DNA of 64,000 nt from Arthrobacter caoxuetaonis (GCF_023921125.1 NZ_CP099466.1:3100001-3164000); one strand, 5' to 3'. Positions 26,458 through 34,686 are shown, counted from the stretch's first letter. Numbers and translations are program-made. The notes: generated by a model from the letters alone, not told the origin.

Positions 26458-26509
26458 TTGGGCTCCTTGATGTTGCAGTATTGGACGGGAAGTGCCGGAC
26501 TTTTCCCGG

Positions 26510-26528
26510 CAAGGAAAGGCTAACCTAC
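26510..26528 (-). promoter_or_regulatory. DtxR/IdeR-type iron box in front of the lipoprotein gene
   Basis: CAAGGAAAGGCTAACCTAC matches 16 of 19 positions of TWAGGTWAGSCTWACCTWA and lies 52 bp before the ATG. It is a better match than the box at 20168. Confidence 0.85.
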
Positions 26529-26594
26529 GGGCGCCCTAAATACGCAACGCAGATGTGCCCTAATCCACGTATGACGTCTGCCATGGCGTGCTGG

Positions 26595-27830
26595 TCAGCG
26601 GCGGGACCGGGCCAGGCGTCGCAGGTCGGTGGCCGGGTCGGCGAGTTCGAGCGGATCGACGGGTGCGCCAAGCGCAATCAGGCGACGCGCGGCGCGAAGC
26701 TCCTGGCCGGCGTCGATCCCTGCAGCGCCTGCCAGTGCGCCGGCCGGTGAGATCTGGAAGACAACGTATCCCGGGCCGGGGATTCCGCGGCGCACGGTTG
26801 TGCCTTTCCCGTTCAGGCTGCCCACGGCTTCAGCGTGCACACCATAGCGGTCGGTCCAGAACCACGGCACGGCATCAGCTTCCGGCTCCTGCCCCAGGAT
26901 GCCTGCGGCGGCAGCCTGGCCCGAACGGACGGCCGCATCCCAGTGCTCATTCCTGCGTTCCGGCATTCCGGCAGTCGTCCGGCGGACAGCGTCCCCGGCG
27001 GCGAAAACGCGCGGATGGCTGGTGCGGCCGCGGGCGTCGACGAGCACGCCGCCGTCTACCCGGATCCCGGCGGCCTCGGCGAGCGCAGTATCGGGTTCCA
27101 TGCCGACGGCGGCAAGGACAGCGTCGGCCACTGTCAGCGACCCGTCATCCATGAGCACGGCCAGGCCCTCATCCTCTTCCATGACGTCCACAGGGAGTCC
27201 GGTGCGCGTTTCGACCCCGGCGGCGGCATGCATTCCATGCAGGTGCGCAGCCAGTTCAGGGCCGAATGCCGGCACCAGCGGGACGGGCACCGGATCGATC
27301 AGCACGACGGCGGACCCCAGGGACACGGCGGTGGAGGCCACTTCCGCGCCGATCAGTCCCGCGCCGATGACGGCCAGCCGTTTGCCGGGGCCGAGCGTGG
27401 CCCGGAGCGCATCGGCGTCGTCCCGGTTACGCAGCGTATGGACCAGCGAGGCGCCGGGGAAAAGCGGCTTGCGCGCGGTGCCTCCGGTGGCGAGCAGCAG
27501 GGCGTCGGCGTGCAGCAGGGCGCCTCCGTCCAAAGTGACGGTGCCGCTGTCCGGGGCGATCCGTTCCGCCGTGCCTGCAGTGATGCGCACGGAGTTCTCC
27601 TGGAACCAGTCCGGGCCGGCGAGGGCAAGGGCACCGCGGTCCAGGGTGCCGGCAAGGTACGCCTTGCTGAGCGGGGGCCTGTCGTAGGCCTCCCCCGATG
27701 GATCGATGAGGTCAATCGTCCCGTCAAAGCCCCGGCGGCGCAGTTCCGCGGCAGCGCTGAACCCAGCAGGACCGGCGCCGATAATCAGCACGGACCGGGC
27801 GGCACCGGAACCAGAAGTGAAGTCCTCCAC
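26595..27830 (-). CDS. FAD-dependent ferredoxin reductase (BphA4/RhdA-type pyridine nucleotide-disulfide family)
   Basis: 411 residues. It has two Rossmann folds: FAD motif LIIGAGPAGFSAAAELRRRG at 15-34, NAD(P) motif AVIGAGLIGAEVA near 152, and the second FAD motif HPRVFAAGDAV near 285. A C-terminal reductase domain (about 320-411) has LGAPVDPLEL. It passes electrons from NAD(P)H to a ferredoxin for Rieske-type oxygenases. It starts at GTG and follows the Rieske ferredoxin gene after 2 bp, so they form an electron-transfer pair. No terminal oxygenase is encoded next to it. Confidence 0.93.
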   Translation of the reverse strand: MEDFTSGSGAARSVLIIGAGPAGFSAAAELRRRGFDGTIDLIDPSGEAYDRPPLSKAYLAGTLDRGALALAGPDWFQENSVRITAGTAERIAPDSGTVTLDGGALLHADALLLATGGTARKPLFPGASLVHTLRNRDDADALRATLGPGKRLAVIGAGLIGAEVASTAVSLGSAVVLIDPVPVPLVPAFGPELAAHLHGMHAAAGVETRTGLPVDVMEEDEGLAVLMDDGSLTVADAVLAAVGMEPDTALAEAAGIRVDGGVLVDARGRTSHPRVFAAGDAVRRTTAGMPERRNEHWDAAVRSGQAAAAGILGQEPEADAVPWFWTDRYGVHAEAVGSLNGKGTTVRRGIPGPGYVVFQISPAGALAGAAGIDAGQELRAARRLIALGAPVDPLELADPATDLRRLARSRR

Positions 27831-27832
27831 CG

Positions 27833-28177
27833 CTAGGAACCGGCGGGAGCGTCGCCCGGGTGCAGGATGACGTCCCCATCAACGACTTCCACCCGGTGCG
27901 CCACCGCGTTCACGGTGGCCGGAAGGCACAGCGCCTGCCCCGTCTTGAGGCAGAAGCGGGCCGAATGCACCGGGCATTCCACCTCGCCGTCTTCAATCCA
28001 GCCTTCGGACAGCGAAGCCTCTTCATGGGTGCAGGTGTCATTCAGGGCGTAGAAGTTGCCGTCGTCGCTGTGGAAGACGGCGATGTCGTCCGCCGTCCCC
28101 GCAACACGTGCGTCGACGGTAACTGCCTCGCCTTCACCGATTTCGTCTGCTGCCGCTACCCGGATGCCTTCACTCAT
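27833..28177 (-). CDS. Rieske-type [2Fe-2S] ferredoxin
   Basis: 114 residues. The cluster ligands are C49-T-H51 and C68-P-V-H71, in the blocks DTCTHEEASLSEG and ECPVHSARFCLKTG. That is the single-domain Rieske ferredoxin of ring-hydroxylating and related oxygenases (or the NirD-like small subunit). It is coupled to the reductase gene downstream (2 bp apart) and sits 48 bp behind a MarR-type regulator gene. Which oxygenase it feeds is unknown. Confidence 0.93.
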   Translation of the reverse strand: MSEGIRVAAADEIGEGEAVTVDARVAGTADDIAVFHSDDGNFYALNDTCTHEEASLSEGWIEDGEVECPVHSARFCLKTGQALCLPATVNAVAHRVEVVDGDVILHPGDAPAGS

Positions 28178-28225
28178 GGATTCAACGTTACCGCGCAGCC
28201 GTGCACCTGCCGGCCGGCGGATTTC

Positions 28226-28675
28226 CTAGGAGGCTCCGGCCGTCCCGGCGATGCCGTACTGGCGGTTGCTCTCGAGTTCGGTGATCAGCGTGATCAGCTC
28301 CTTCCGCAGGGCTGGACGGAGCTCGGCGGTGAGGCTTTGGCCCTCCAGCTTGATCGCGTTATCCAGGGCCACGCGGCCATGCTCAGAGATCTCCACAGCC
28401 CGGCGGGGAGCATCTCCGGCCCCTTCGCCAAGTTCCTTCACGAGCCCTTGTTCGCGCATGCTCACGAGCGTCGTCCCCAGTGTCTGCGCCGTAACACGCA
28501 ATCTTCGGGCCAGTTCCGCCCGCCGCATCGGCCCCGCGTCGCGCAGGACTTTCAACGCGGTGACGCGTTCCTGGGTCAGGCCCATGGCGCGCAGGCTGTT
28601 ATCCATTTCGCGGCGCAGCATCCTCGCCGCTGTGGACAGCAAGCGGATGGCTTCCCAATTCCCTTCGTTCTGCAT
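28226..28675 (-). CDS. MarR-family transcriptional regulator
   Basis: 149 residues with a winged helix at about 45-95 (MRRAELARRLRVTAQTLGTTLVSMREQGLV) and flanking dimerisation helices. The wing RRAVEISEHGRVALD is shorter than usual. It is upstream of, and in the same orientation as, the Rieske ferredoxin and its reductase, so it may control them. AGTATACT, an 8-bp palindrome at 28722-28729, lies 47 bp before its start and could be part of its operator. Confidence 0.9.
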   Translation of the reverse strand: MQNEGNWEAIRLLSTAARMLRREMDNSLRAMGLTQERVTALKVLRDAGPMRRAELARRLRVTAQTLGTTLVSMREQGLVKELGEGAGDAPRRAVEISEHGRVALDNAIKLEGQSLTAELRPALRKELITLITELESNRQYGIAGTAGAS

Positions 28676-28776
28676 TTCTCTGGTCCCCCTGAGATAGCTT
28701 TACTTTGGCGTCCGAATCCTCAGTATACTTACAATCCAAACCGCCACCCGGGGGAAGGTGTCAACCCTGGGGCCTC

Positions 28777-29412
28777 TTAGGGGCTGGTGAAGCGTGCAAA
28801 TGCCCGCTGTGCCTCGAAATCTCCAGCGATATCCACCCGGGCGTTTTTCCTGCGTCCCAGAGTGTGGAGGACCAGTTCAACGATCGCGCCGGAAACCGTC
28901 ACGTACTTCTCTCCTCCGCGGACCCGTGTCTGTTCCCCGGTTGGCAGTTCCAGGACGACGCCGACGGGGCTGCGCAGATAAAGGAGCTTGGCCATCACGG
29001 GAAGCCGGCGCCGCAGCTCGGCTTCCTCTCCGCGCGGCAGTTCACGGGGCGGAACGTCCCCGCCGCCGCGGCGGATGTCTTCGTGGTGCACCACGTATTC
29101 GATGAGGTTGGCTGCATCCCCGCCCCAGCCCACCGGCGACCAGGCCGCCGGTCCGGCCGCGAAGCGGTCAACCAGTGCACGGTACCCGGCGTCGGTGCGT
29201 GCTTCTTCGACCAGGACCCCCAGTGCCTTCTCCCGGCCCGGAGGATCGCGCCGGAGGATATCCCCGACGAGCTTCCAGGGTTCCTGGTCCCGCAGGACCA
29301 GGTGGGCCAGCAGCCGCGAGACGTTCCATCCCCCGCACAGGGTGGGCGCGTCCCGGTCGGTGCCGTGAAGCGTCTGCACGAGTGCCTGCCGTTCGGTCTC
29401 CATCCAAGCCAT
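28777..29412 (-). CDS. TIGR03085-family metal-binding protein (DinB/mycothiol-dependent-like fold)
   Basis: 211 residues. The N-terminal half resembles the TIGR03083/DinB fold of mycothiol-dependent maleylpyruvate isomerases (TLCGGWNVSRLLAHLVLRD, then EYVVHHEDIRR) with histidines placed to bind a metal. The TIGR03085 family is actinobacterial and uncharacterised. The C-terminus has KYVTVSGAIVELVLHTLGR. ATG 29412 is preferred over 29403 because it keeps the family start MAWMETERQALV; a longer frame to 29448 lacks similarity. Divergent from the acyl-CoA dehydrogenase. Confidence 0.8.
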   Translation of the reverse strand: MAWMETERQALVQTLHGTDRDAPTLCGGWNVSRLLAHLVLRDQEPWKLVGDILRRDPPGREKALGVLVEEARTDAGYRALVDRFAAGPAAWSPVGWGGDAANLIEYVVHHEDIRRGGGDVPPRELPRGEEAELRRRLPVMAKLLYLRSPVGVVLELPTGEQTRVRGGEKYVTVSGAIVELVLHTLGRRKNARVDIAGDFEAQRAFARFTSP

Positions 29413-29559
29413 GCCGGGTACCCTACCCGTTTCGGCGGCTGCGTCCACCCGCAGCTGAGTCTGAACTGCGTTCCGCTGCGCTGCGTTCCGCCGACGGCCC
29501 CGCTCCGGCGCCGGAAAGGTGTTTCATCCCGGCATACTCCGGTTCTTCGGCTTTCCCCT

Positions 29560-29574
29560 TTACCGGCCAGTAGG
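29560..29574. promoter_or_regulatory. Putative TetR-type operator, site A
   Basis: TTACCGGCCAGTAGG matches YTACCSGYCRGTARS, shared with sites at 38846, 38924 and 42731. It overlaps the likely -35/spacer of the acyl-CoA dehydrogenase promoter (-10 TAGCAT at 29581-29586). Confidence 0.5.
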
Positions 29575-29642
29575 AACGCGTAGCATGGTCGGCACAGCCA
29601 GCCGAGGCTGCAGGGGGAGCGGCCCTGACCTAGGGGAAACAC

Positions 29643-31622
29643 ATGAGTTCAACGAACTTGCAGGATGCCCAAAATACCGGAGAAGACGATTCAGTCCGCA
29701 GGCTGCGTGAACGCAGCGTGAGTGAAAAGGACGCGCGCGACGTCGCCGAAGCGTCCCGAATTACCGATGAGGCCCGGCCCAGTTTCGCCAAGGGAATCTA
29801 CATGGGCGACTTCGACCTCTCCCTGATCCGCCCGCATCCGCCCCTCCCTCCCGCCGAGGTGGAGCGGGCTGAAAAGTTCCTGCAGGACCTGACCGCCTAC
29901 TGCACCACCATGGACGGCCAGCTCATTGAACAAACCGGCGTCATTCCGGATGACTACCTCGCGGGACTCGCCGAGCTGGGCGTCTTCGGGATCAAGATCC
30001 CGCAAAAGTACGGCGGGCTGGGCCTTTCACTGCTGCACTACGGGCGCGCCCTGATGATCCTGGGCAGCGTCCATCCCAGTCTCGGCGCTCTCGTTTCTGC
30101 GGATCTGTCCATCGGTGTTCCGGAACCGGTGAAGGTTTTCGGCACTGAGGAACAGCGCCGGGAGTACCTGCCGCGCTGCGCCGCCGGCGCCATCACCGCC
30201 TTCCTGCTCACTGAGCCCGACGTCGGTTCGGACCCGGCGAGGATGCGCACCACGGCGGTGCCCTCGGAAGACGGCAGCGAATATGTGCTGGACGGTGTGA
30301 AGCTCTGGACCACCAACGGCGTGATCGCTGAACTGGTGGTAGTCATGGCGGCAGTCCCGCCGCACGACGGCCAGAAGGGCGGCATCAGCGCCTTCATCGT
30401 GGAGATGGATGCTCCGGGAATCACCGTGGAGAACCGGAACAACTTCATGGGCCTGCGCGGCATTGAAAACGGTGTCACCCGGCTGCGCGGCGTGCGCGTC
30501 CCGGCCGCGAACCGGGTGGGCAGGGAAGGCCAGGGACTGAAGATCGCCCTGACGACGCTGAACACCGGGCGGCTTTCCATCCCGGCCATGTGTACGGCAG
30601 GAGCCAAATGGTCACTGAAGATCGCCCGCGGCTGGTCCGGCGCCCGCGAACAGTGGGGCCGGCCCATTGGCAGGCACGAGGCCGTGGGCAAGAAACTGGC
30701 CTTCATCGCCGCCACCACGTTCGCCCTGGAGGCGGTGTTCGAGCTCTCGGCGGAAATGGCCGACGCCGGAACCAAGGACATCCGCATCGAAGCAGCGCTG
30801 GCGAAGCTGTGGGCCAGCGAAATGGCCTACAACATTGCCGATGAGCTGGTCCAGGTCCGCGGCGGACGCGGGTTCGAGACAGCGGCCTCCCTAGCGGCCC
30901 GCGGCGAACGTGCCGTAGCGGCCGAGCAGCAGCTGCGCGACCAGCGCATCAACCGCGTCTTCGAAGGTTCCACGGAGATCATGCACCTGCTGATTGCCCG
31001 GGAAGCAGTGGATGCCCATCTGAAAGCCGCCGGCGACCTGGCCGTCGCGGACGCATCCCTGACCAGCAAGGTGAAGGCAGGTGCCAAAGCCAGCGGCTTC
31101 TATGGCAAGTGGCTGCCCACCCTGGCCGTCGGCCACGGCAACGTGCCGACGTCGTACGCCGACTTCGGCCCGTTGGCCAAGCATCTGCGCTTCGCCGAGC
31201 GCGCCTCCCGGAGGCTCGCCCGCTCCACCTTCTACGGCATGGCACGGTGGCAGGCCGGGCTGGAACACCACCAGGCGTTCCTCGGACGGATCGTGGACAT
31301 CGGTGCGGAACTGTTCGCCATGTCCGCGTCCTGCATGAAGGCCGAGACCATCCGGCAGAATGATCCGGCTGAAGGCGCCTCAGCCTACGAGCTGGCAGAC
31401 ACCTTCTGCGCCCAGTCCCGGGTGCGGGTGGACGCCCTGTTCACCGAACTCTGGAACAACTCGGATCCGGAGGACCACCGGCTGTCCAAGAAGGTCCTCG
31501 ACGGGAACTACACGTGGCTGGAAGAAGGCGTGCTGGACCAATCCGAGGGCACCGGCCCCTGGATCTCGACCACGGCCACGGACGGCACTCCGAAGGAGAA
31601 CCTGCACCGAAACTACCGGTAG
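29643..31622 (+). CDS. Acyl-CoA dehydrogenase family protein, large form
   Basis: 659 residues against about 380-400 for typical medium-chain enzymes. The ACAD core covers about residues 85-475: IPQKYGGLGLSLLHYGRALM, AFLLTEPDVGSDPARM (flavin site), KLWTTNG, QWGRPIGRHEAVGKKLA and RDQRINRVFEGSTEIMHLLI (glutamate catalytic region). An N-terminal extension of about 80 residues and a C-terminal helical domain of about 180 residues resemble the FadE5-like/VLCAD layout. It oxidises acyl-CoA to trans-2-enoyl-CoA in beta-oxidation; chain length is unknown. AGGGG precedes the ATG by 7 nt. Operator site A overlaps its promoter. Confidence 0.92.
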   Translation: MSSTNLQDAQNTGEDDSVRRLRERSVSEKDARDVAEASRITDEARPSFAKGIYMGDFDLSLIRPHPPLPPAEVERAEKFLQDLTAYCTTMDGQLIEQTGVIPDDYLAGLAELGVFGIKIPQKYGGLGLSLLHYGRALMILGSVHPSLGALVSADLSIGVPEPVKVFGTEEQRREYLPRCAAGAITAFLLTEPDVGSDPARMRTTAVPSEDGSEYVLDGVKLWTTNGVIAELVVVMAAVPPHDGQKGGISAFIVEMDAPGITVENRNNFMGLRGIENGVTRLRGVRVPAANRVGREGQGLKIALTTLNTGRLSIPAMCTAGAKWSLKIARGWSGAREQWGRPIGRHEAVGKKLAFIAATTFALEAVFELSAEMADAGTKDIRIEAALAKLWASEMAYNIADELVQVRGGRGFETAASLAARGERAVAAEQQLRDQRINRVFEGSTEIMHLLIAREAVDAHLKAAGDLAVADASLTSKVKAGAKASGFYGKWLPTLAVGHGNVPTSYADFGPLAKHLRFAERASRRLARSTFYGMARWQAGLEHHQAFLGRIVDIGAELFAMSASCMKAETIRQNDPAEGASAYELADTFCAQSRVRVDALFTELWNNSDPEDHRLSKKVLDGNYTWLEEGVLDQSEGTGPWISTTATDGTPKENLHRNYR

Positions 31623-31631
31623 CCTCCTGCG

Positions 31632-31669
31632 GTCCTCCCCTGCCCCGAATCGCCGGGTCCGGGGAGGAC
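31632..31669. terminator. Terminator between acyl-CoA dehydrogenase and the convergent ArsR gene
   Basis: 9-bp perfect stem GTCCTCCCC / GGGGAGGAC with a 20-nt loop, 10 bp after the dehydrogenase stop. Confidence 0.6.
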
Positions 31670-31684
31670 GGCGCAGTGCAATTC

Positions 31685-32380
31685 TCAGACCTGACCGCCC
31701 TGCAGGTCTACACCCCAGTGGAGTTTGAACGCCGCTGCACCGTGAGGGGTAATCGTGAGGCCCCGGCTCCTGGCGGCGGGCCTGACCCACTCCTGGGTGA
31801 GGGCGTGGCCGGCCAGCAGCGCACCCAGGCGCCCGGCAACGTGGGGGCGTCTTTCCGTCCAGTCGGGACAGGAACGGCACAGCGGACGCCTGCTCGGCTG
31901 GTCGCTGAGCAGCACGATTCCCAAGGAAGCCAGCCCATCCATGCCGGTTTCCGTAACCCAGAGGCTTCCCTCCTCAGCGGACAACCAGAGCATTGCCGTC
32001 ATCGAGTCAGTGAGGGCGACTCCCAGGCGCCCGGCGAGGTGGTCATAGCAGAGGCGGGCCTGGGCGAGCCGACGCGCATCAGTGCTCTGCCGGTAGGAGA
32101 CAACGGGTGTCTCGGCGCATAAAGTGCCCAGATGCTCCAAGGCCTGGGCAACTGCAGGGTCCTTCACCCGGTAGAACCGCTGGCGGCCCCTCGAAGTGGC
32201 AGAGACCAATCCTGCGTCGACCAGTATTCTGAGATGCTCGCTGGCGGTTGAGGGGCTGACGCGGGCGGCCGCAGCAAGCTCAGAGGCAGGACGACTGCTC
32301 CCGTCCATCAGCAGATTCAGCATCGTTGACCGCGCCGCCGCGGAAAGCGCGTGTCCCAGCGCCGTGAAATCCCTGCCCAC
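31685..32380 (-). CDS. ArsR-family winged-helix regulator, divergent from OsmC gene
   Basis: 231 residues from the GTG at 32380. The N-terminal HTH covers about 8-85 (LGHALSAAARSTMLNLLMDG, ASELAAAARVSPSTASEHLRIL, then the wing SATSRGRQRFYRV). The C-terminal domain has a conserved CPDWTERRPH motif and several cysteines, as in the larger ArsR branch. No CxC metal site of the ArsR/SmtB type is present in the recognition helix. The start: ATG 32446 would overlap the start codon of the divergent OsmC gene by 2 bp (CATG), whereas GTG 32380 lies 6 nt behind a TACAGT -10 and gives the family N-terminus. The longer form would add a Cys-rich stretch (CRNCSVYAEEC). Confidence 0.82.
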   Translation of the reverse strand: MGRDFTALGHALSAAARSTMLNLLMDGSSRPASELAAAARVSPSTASEHLRILVDAGLVSATSRGRQRFYRVKDPAVAQALEHLGTLCAETPVVSYRQSTDARRLAQARLCYDHLAGRLGVALTDSMTAMLWLSAEEGSLWVTETGMDGLASLGIVLLSDQPSRRPLCRSCPDWTERRPHVAGRLGALLAGHALTQEWVRPAARSRGLTITPHGAAAFKLHWGVDLQGGQV

Positions 32381-32386
32381 GGCATC

Positions 32387-32438
32387 ACTGTACGTCCGGC
32401 ATTCTTCGGCGTATACCGAACAGTTGCGGCAGTACGGT
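32387..32438. promoter_or_regulatory. Divergent leaderless promoters with central palindrome
   Basis: Minus-strand -10 TACAGT (32392-32387) lies 6 nt before GTG 32380. Plus-strand -10 TACGGT (32433-32438) lies 6 nt before ATG 32445. Between them is the palindromic TTCGGCGTATACCGAA (32405-32420; arms TTCGG/CCGAA), a candidate ArsR operator controlling both genes. Confidence 0.6.
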
Positions 32439-32444
32439 CCATCC

Positions 32445-32903
32445 ATGACACAGCACACATACAGTGCCCACATTGCATGGAACGGAACGACAGCCGGAGG
32501 CTATCGTTCCTACTCCCGAGACCACTCGGCCGCTGCTCCGCCTGCTGCACAGGAACTTCGCCTCAGCGCCGACCCTGTTTTCCGGGGAGATCAGGAATTG
32601 CTCAATCCTGAACAGCTTCTGACCGCAGCAGCGAGTTCCTGTCTGCTTCTGTCCTTCCTGGCGCTGGCCAGTCGGACCGGGCTCGATATCCGCTCCTACG
32701 AGGACAGGGCGGCTTCCGTCCTGGACACCGGCACCGAACCAGTTCGGATGACGGAAGTTGTCCTGAGCCCTACCATCCGGGTCCCGGCAGGAACGGACCA
32801 CAAGAGTGTGCGGACCGCCCTCGAACAGGCACACCGCGGGTGCTACATCGGGAACACCCTAAATTGCCGGGTTCGGTTGCAGCCCACGGTGGCCGAAGCA
32901 TGA
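32445..32903 (+). CDS. OsmC-family peroxiredoxin-like protein
   Basis: 152 residues with the OsmC/Ohr fold: YSAHIAWNG at the start, RDH, LNPEQLLTAAASSCLLLSFL with Cys66, and the second conserved Cys near residue 136 in HRGCYIGNTLNCRV. The two cysteines form the peroxide-reducing pair of OsmC/Ohr proteins, detoxifying organic hydroperoxides in the cytoplasm with lipoamide- or thiol-dependent recycling. The start is leaderless-type (TACGGT 6 nt upstream). The stop overlaps the ACT-domain gene by 4 nt, giving a two-gene operon under the divergent ArsR regulator. Confidence 0.92.
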   Translation: MTQHTYSAHIAWNGTTAGGYRSYSRDHSAAAPPAAQELRLSADPVFRGDQELLNPEQLLTAAASSCLLLSFLALASRTGLDIRSYEDRAASVLDTGTEPVRMTEVVLSPTIRVPAGTDHKSVRTALEQAHRGCYIGNTLNCRVRLQPTVAEA

Positions 32904-33361
32904 ATAGCCCGCGGGACATCGGTCTCACCCTGCCGAACCGACCGGGAGCACTGGGAGAGTTCGGCGAGGTGCTCGGCCGCGCTGGAGTGAGCCTTGAGGG
33001 CGGCGGTGTGTTCACCCACCATGGGTCTGGCGTCGCCCATTTCCTGGTCAATGATGCGGCTACGGCCCAGGCAGCACTGGAATCCGCCGGGATGGGGCCG
33101 GTGACCGTCAGCCCCGTCGTTACGGTGAAGCTGGATCAGGGCACGCCCGGACAGCTTGGAGCACTGGCCAAACAGCTCGGAGACTGCGGGGTCAACATTC
33201 TGGTCCAATACAGTGACCATGCAAACAGGCTCGTCCTTGTGCCGGAACCTGGCCACTACGGCACCGCATGCCGGCTTGCCCAGGAATGGACGGCAGAAAG
33301 GGCCCAGGCACCAGGCTGCCTGCCCCGGACGGGCTCCGGGGCAGGCAGTTCGTCGGGTTGA
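32900..33361 (+). CDS. Two-ACT-domain protein of unknown ligand
   Basis: 153 residues. ACT domain 1 covers about 5-70 (RDIGLTLPNRPGALGEFGEVLGRAGVSLEGGGVF, shown in part); ACT domain 2 covers about 75-135 (KLDQGTPGQLGALAKQLGDCGVNILVQYSDHANRL, in part). ACT domains bind amino acids and regulate enzymes or transcription. It is translationally coupled to the OsmC gene (ATGA overlap). The last 16 residues (GCLPRTGSGAGSSSG) are low complexity and coincide with a terminator hairpin inside the reading frame (33316-33348), so the C-terminus is probably unstructured. Confidence 0.82.
   Translation: MNSPRDIGLTLPNRPGALGEFGEVLGRAGVSLEGGGVFTHHGSGVAHFLVNDAATAQAALESAGMGPVTVSPVVTVKLDQGTPGQLGALAKQLGDCGVNILVQYSDHANRLVLVPEPGHYGTACRLAQEWTAERAQAPGCLPRTGSGAGSSSG
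33316..33348 (+). terminator. Terminator hairpin embedded in the 3' end of the ACT-domain gene
   Basis: 13-bp perfect stem CTGCCTGCCCCGG / CCGGGGCAGGCAG with a 7-nt loop, ending 10 bp before the stop codon. It also faces the convergent formamidase gene. Confidence 0.7.
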
Positions 33362-33365
33362 CTGC

Positions 33366-34622
33366 TCAGCGGTTCGAGGCGTGCGGTGCTCCGATGCCGG
33401 GATCAATCTGGAACGGCCCGGAGGCCGACGGGCGCACATCGAAGTCAAAGATCGACGTCGGGATGTACACCGTGGAACATGAGTTCGGGATGTCCACGAC
33501 GCCGGAGAGCCGGCCCTCGATCGGTGCGGCTCCGAGCAGCAGGTACGCCTGCTCCGGGCTGTAGCCGAACTTGGTCAGGTAGTCGATCGCATGCAGGCAG
33601 GCCCGCTGGTAGGACAGGTGCGAATCGAGGTACCGCTGCTCGCCGTCGAGCGTCACCGAGGTGCCGGAAAACGCTATCCACTCGCTGAAGTGCGGGTCCA
33701 CGTTGCCCGGCATGAAGATCGCATTCTCGTGGACGCCGTACGTGTCCATCCCGCCCTTGATGATGTCCACGCGCAGGTCGATGAACCCGCCCATCTCGAT
33801 GGCACCGCAGAAGGTGATCTCGCCGTCGCCCTGGGAGAAGTGCAGGTCCCCCACGGACAGGTTGGCGCCGTCCACGAAGACCGGATAAAAGATCCGGGAT
33901 CCCTTGGAGAGGTTCTTGATGTCCTGGTTGCCGCCGTTCTCCCGCGGAGGTGCGGTGCGCGCAGCTTCGCCGCCCACCCGGGCCCAGTCATCCCGTGGCA
34001 CACCGCCCAGTACGGCATGTTCAGCTTCAGGCGGCAGCGCGAGCGGCGGGACCCGCTGGGGATCGGTGGCGATCAGGTCTCCCTCGCGCTTGTTCCACTT
34101 CGCGAGCAGGGCGGCCGACGGCGCGGTGCCCATCAGGCCCGGGTGGATCAGGCCGGTAAAGGAGACGCCGGGAACGTGGCGGGAGGTTGCGGTCTGGCCG
34201 TTGAAGTCCCAGATCGCCTTGTAGGCGTCCGGGAACTGATCGGTGAGGAACCCGCCGCCGTTCTCTTTTGCGAAGATCCCGGTGTAGCCCCAGCCCTGCC
34301 CTGCCAGCGGACCGGAGTCCTCCTGCGGAATCGGCCCGACATCCAGGATGTCCACCACCAGCAGGTCTCCCGGCTTGGCACCTTCCACACCGAAGGGTCC
34401 GCTGAGTTTGTGTACGGTAAGCAGCGGTGCGTTCAGGATGTCCTCAGCAGAATCGTCGTTGACGATCGCGCCATCGAACCATTCCCGGCAGTCAACGCGG
34501 AAGGACTCTCCGGGCTTTACCACCGCCACCGGCGGGATTTCCGGGTGCCACCGGTTATGGCCCGGTTTTTCCTGGTCCTCGAACTTTTTCGAAGAATCCA
34601 GCGGGAAGACGACTTTCGGCAT
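33366..34622 (-). CDS. fmdA: Formamidase (acetamidase/formamidase family)
   Basis: 418 residues, the length of FmdA/AmiF2-type formamidases. Conserved blocks are HNRWHPEIPPV, CREWFDG, PLTVHKLSGPFGVEGAKPGDLLVVDIL (in part), GVSFTGLIHPGLMGTAPS, and near the end FGYSPEQAYLLLGAAPIEGRLSGVVDIPN (in part). It hydrolyses formamide to formate and ammonia in the cytoplasm and works as a homomultimer. The ATG at 34622 sits behind GGAGAAAT. The zinc-ribbon gene fmdB lies directly upstream on the same strand, the usual pairing, and the OFA-type transporter 3 kb further on may carry formate or a related acid. Confidence 0.94.
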   Translation of the reverse strand: MPKVVFPLDSSKKFEDQEKPGHNRWHPEIPPVAVVKPGESFRVDCREWFDGAIVNDDSAEDILNAPLLTVHKLSGPFGVEGAKPGDLLVVDILDVGPIPQEDSGPLAGQGWGYTGIFAKENGGGFLTDQFPDAYKAIWDFNGQTATSRHVPGVSFTGLIHPGLMGTAPSAALLAKWNKREGDLIATDPQRVPPLALPPEAEHAVLGGVPRDDWARVGGEAARTAPPRENGGNQDIKNLSKGSRIFYPVFVDGANLSVGDLHFSQGDGEITFCGAIEMGGFIDLRVDIIKGGMDTYGVHENAIFMPGNVDPHFSEWIAFSGTSVTLDGEQRYLDSHLSYQRACLHAIDYLTKFGYSPEQAYLLLGAAPIEGRLSGVVDIPNSCSTVYIPTSIFDFDVRPSASGPFQIDPGIGAPHASNR

Positions 34623-34686
34623 AATTTCTCCTTCGAGGGGATACTGCGTCCTTAGTCAGACATATGGAGCCGAACAGGTCCGGGAG

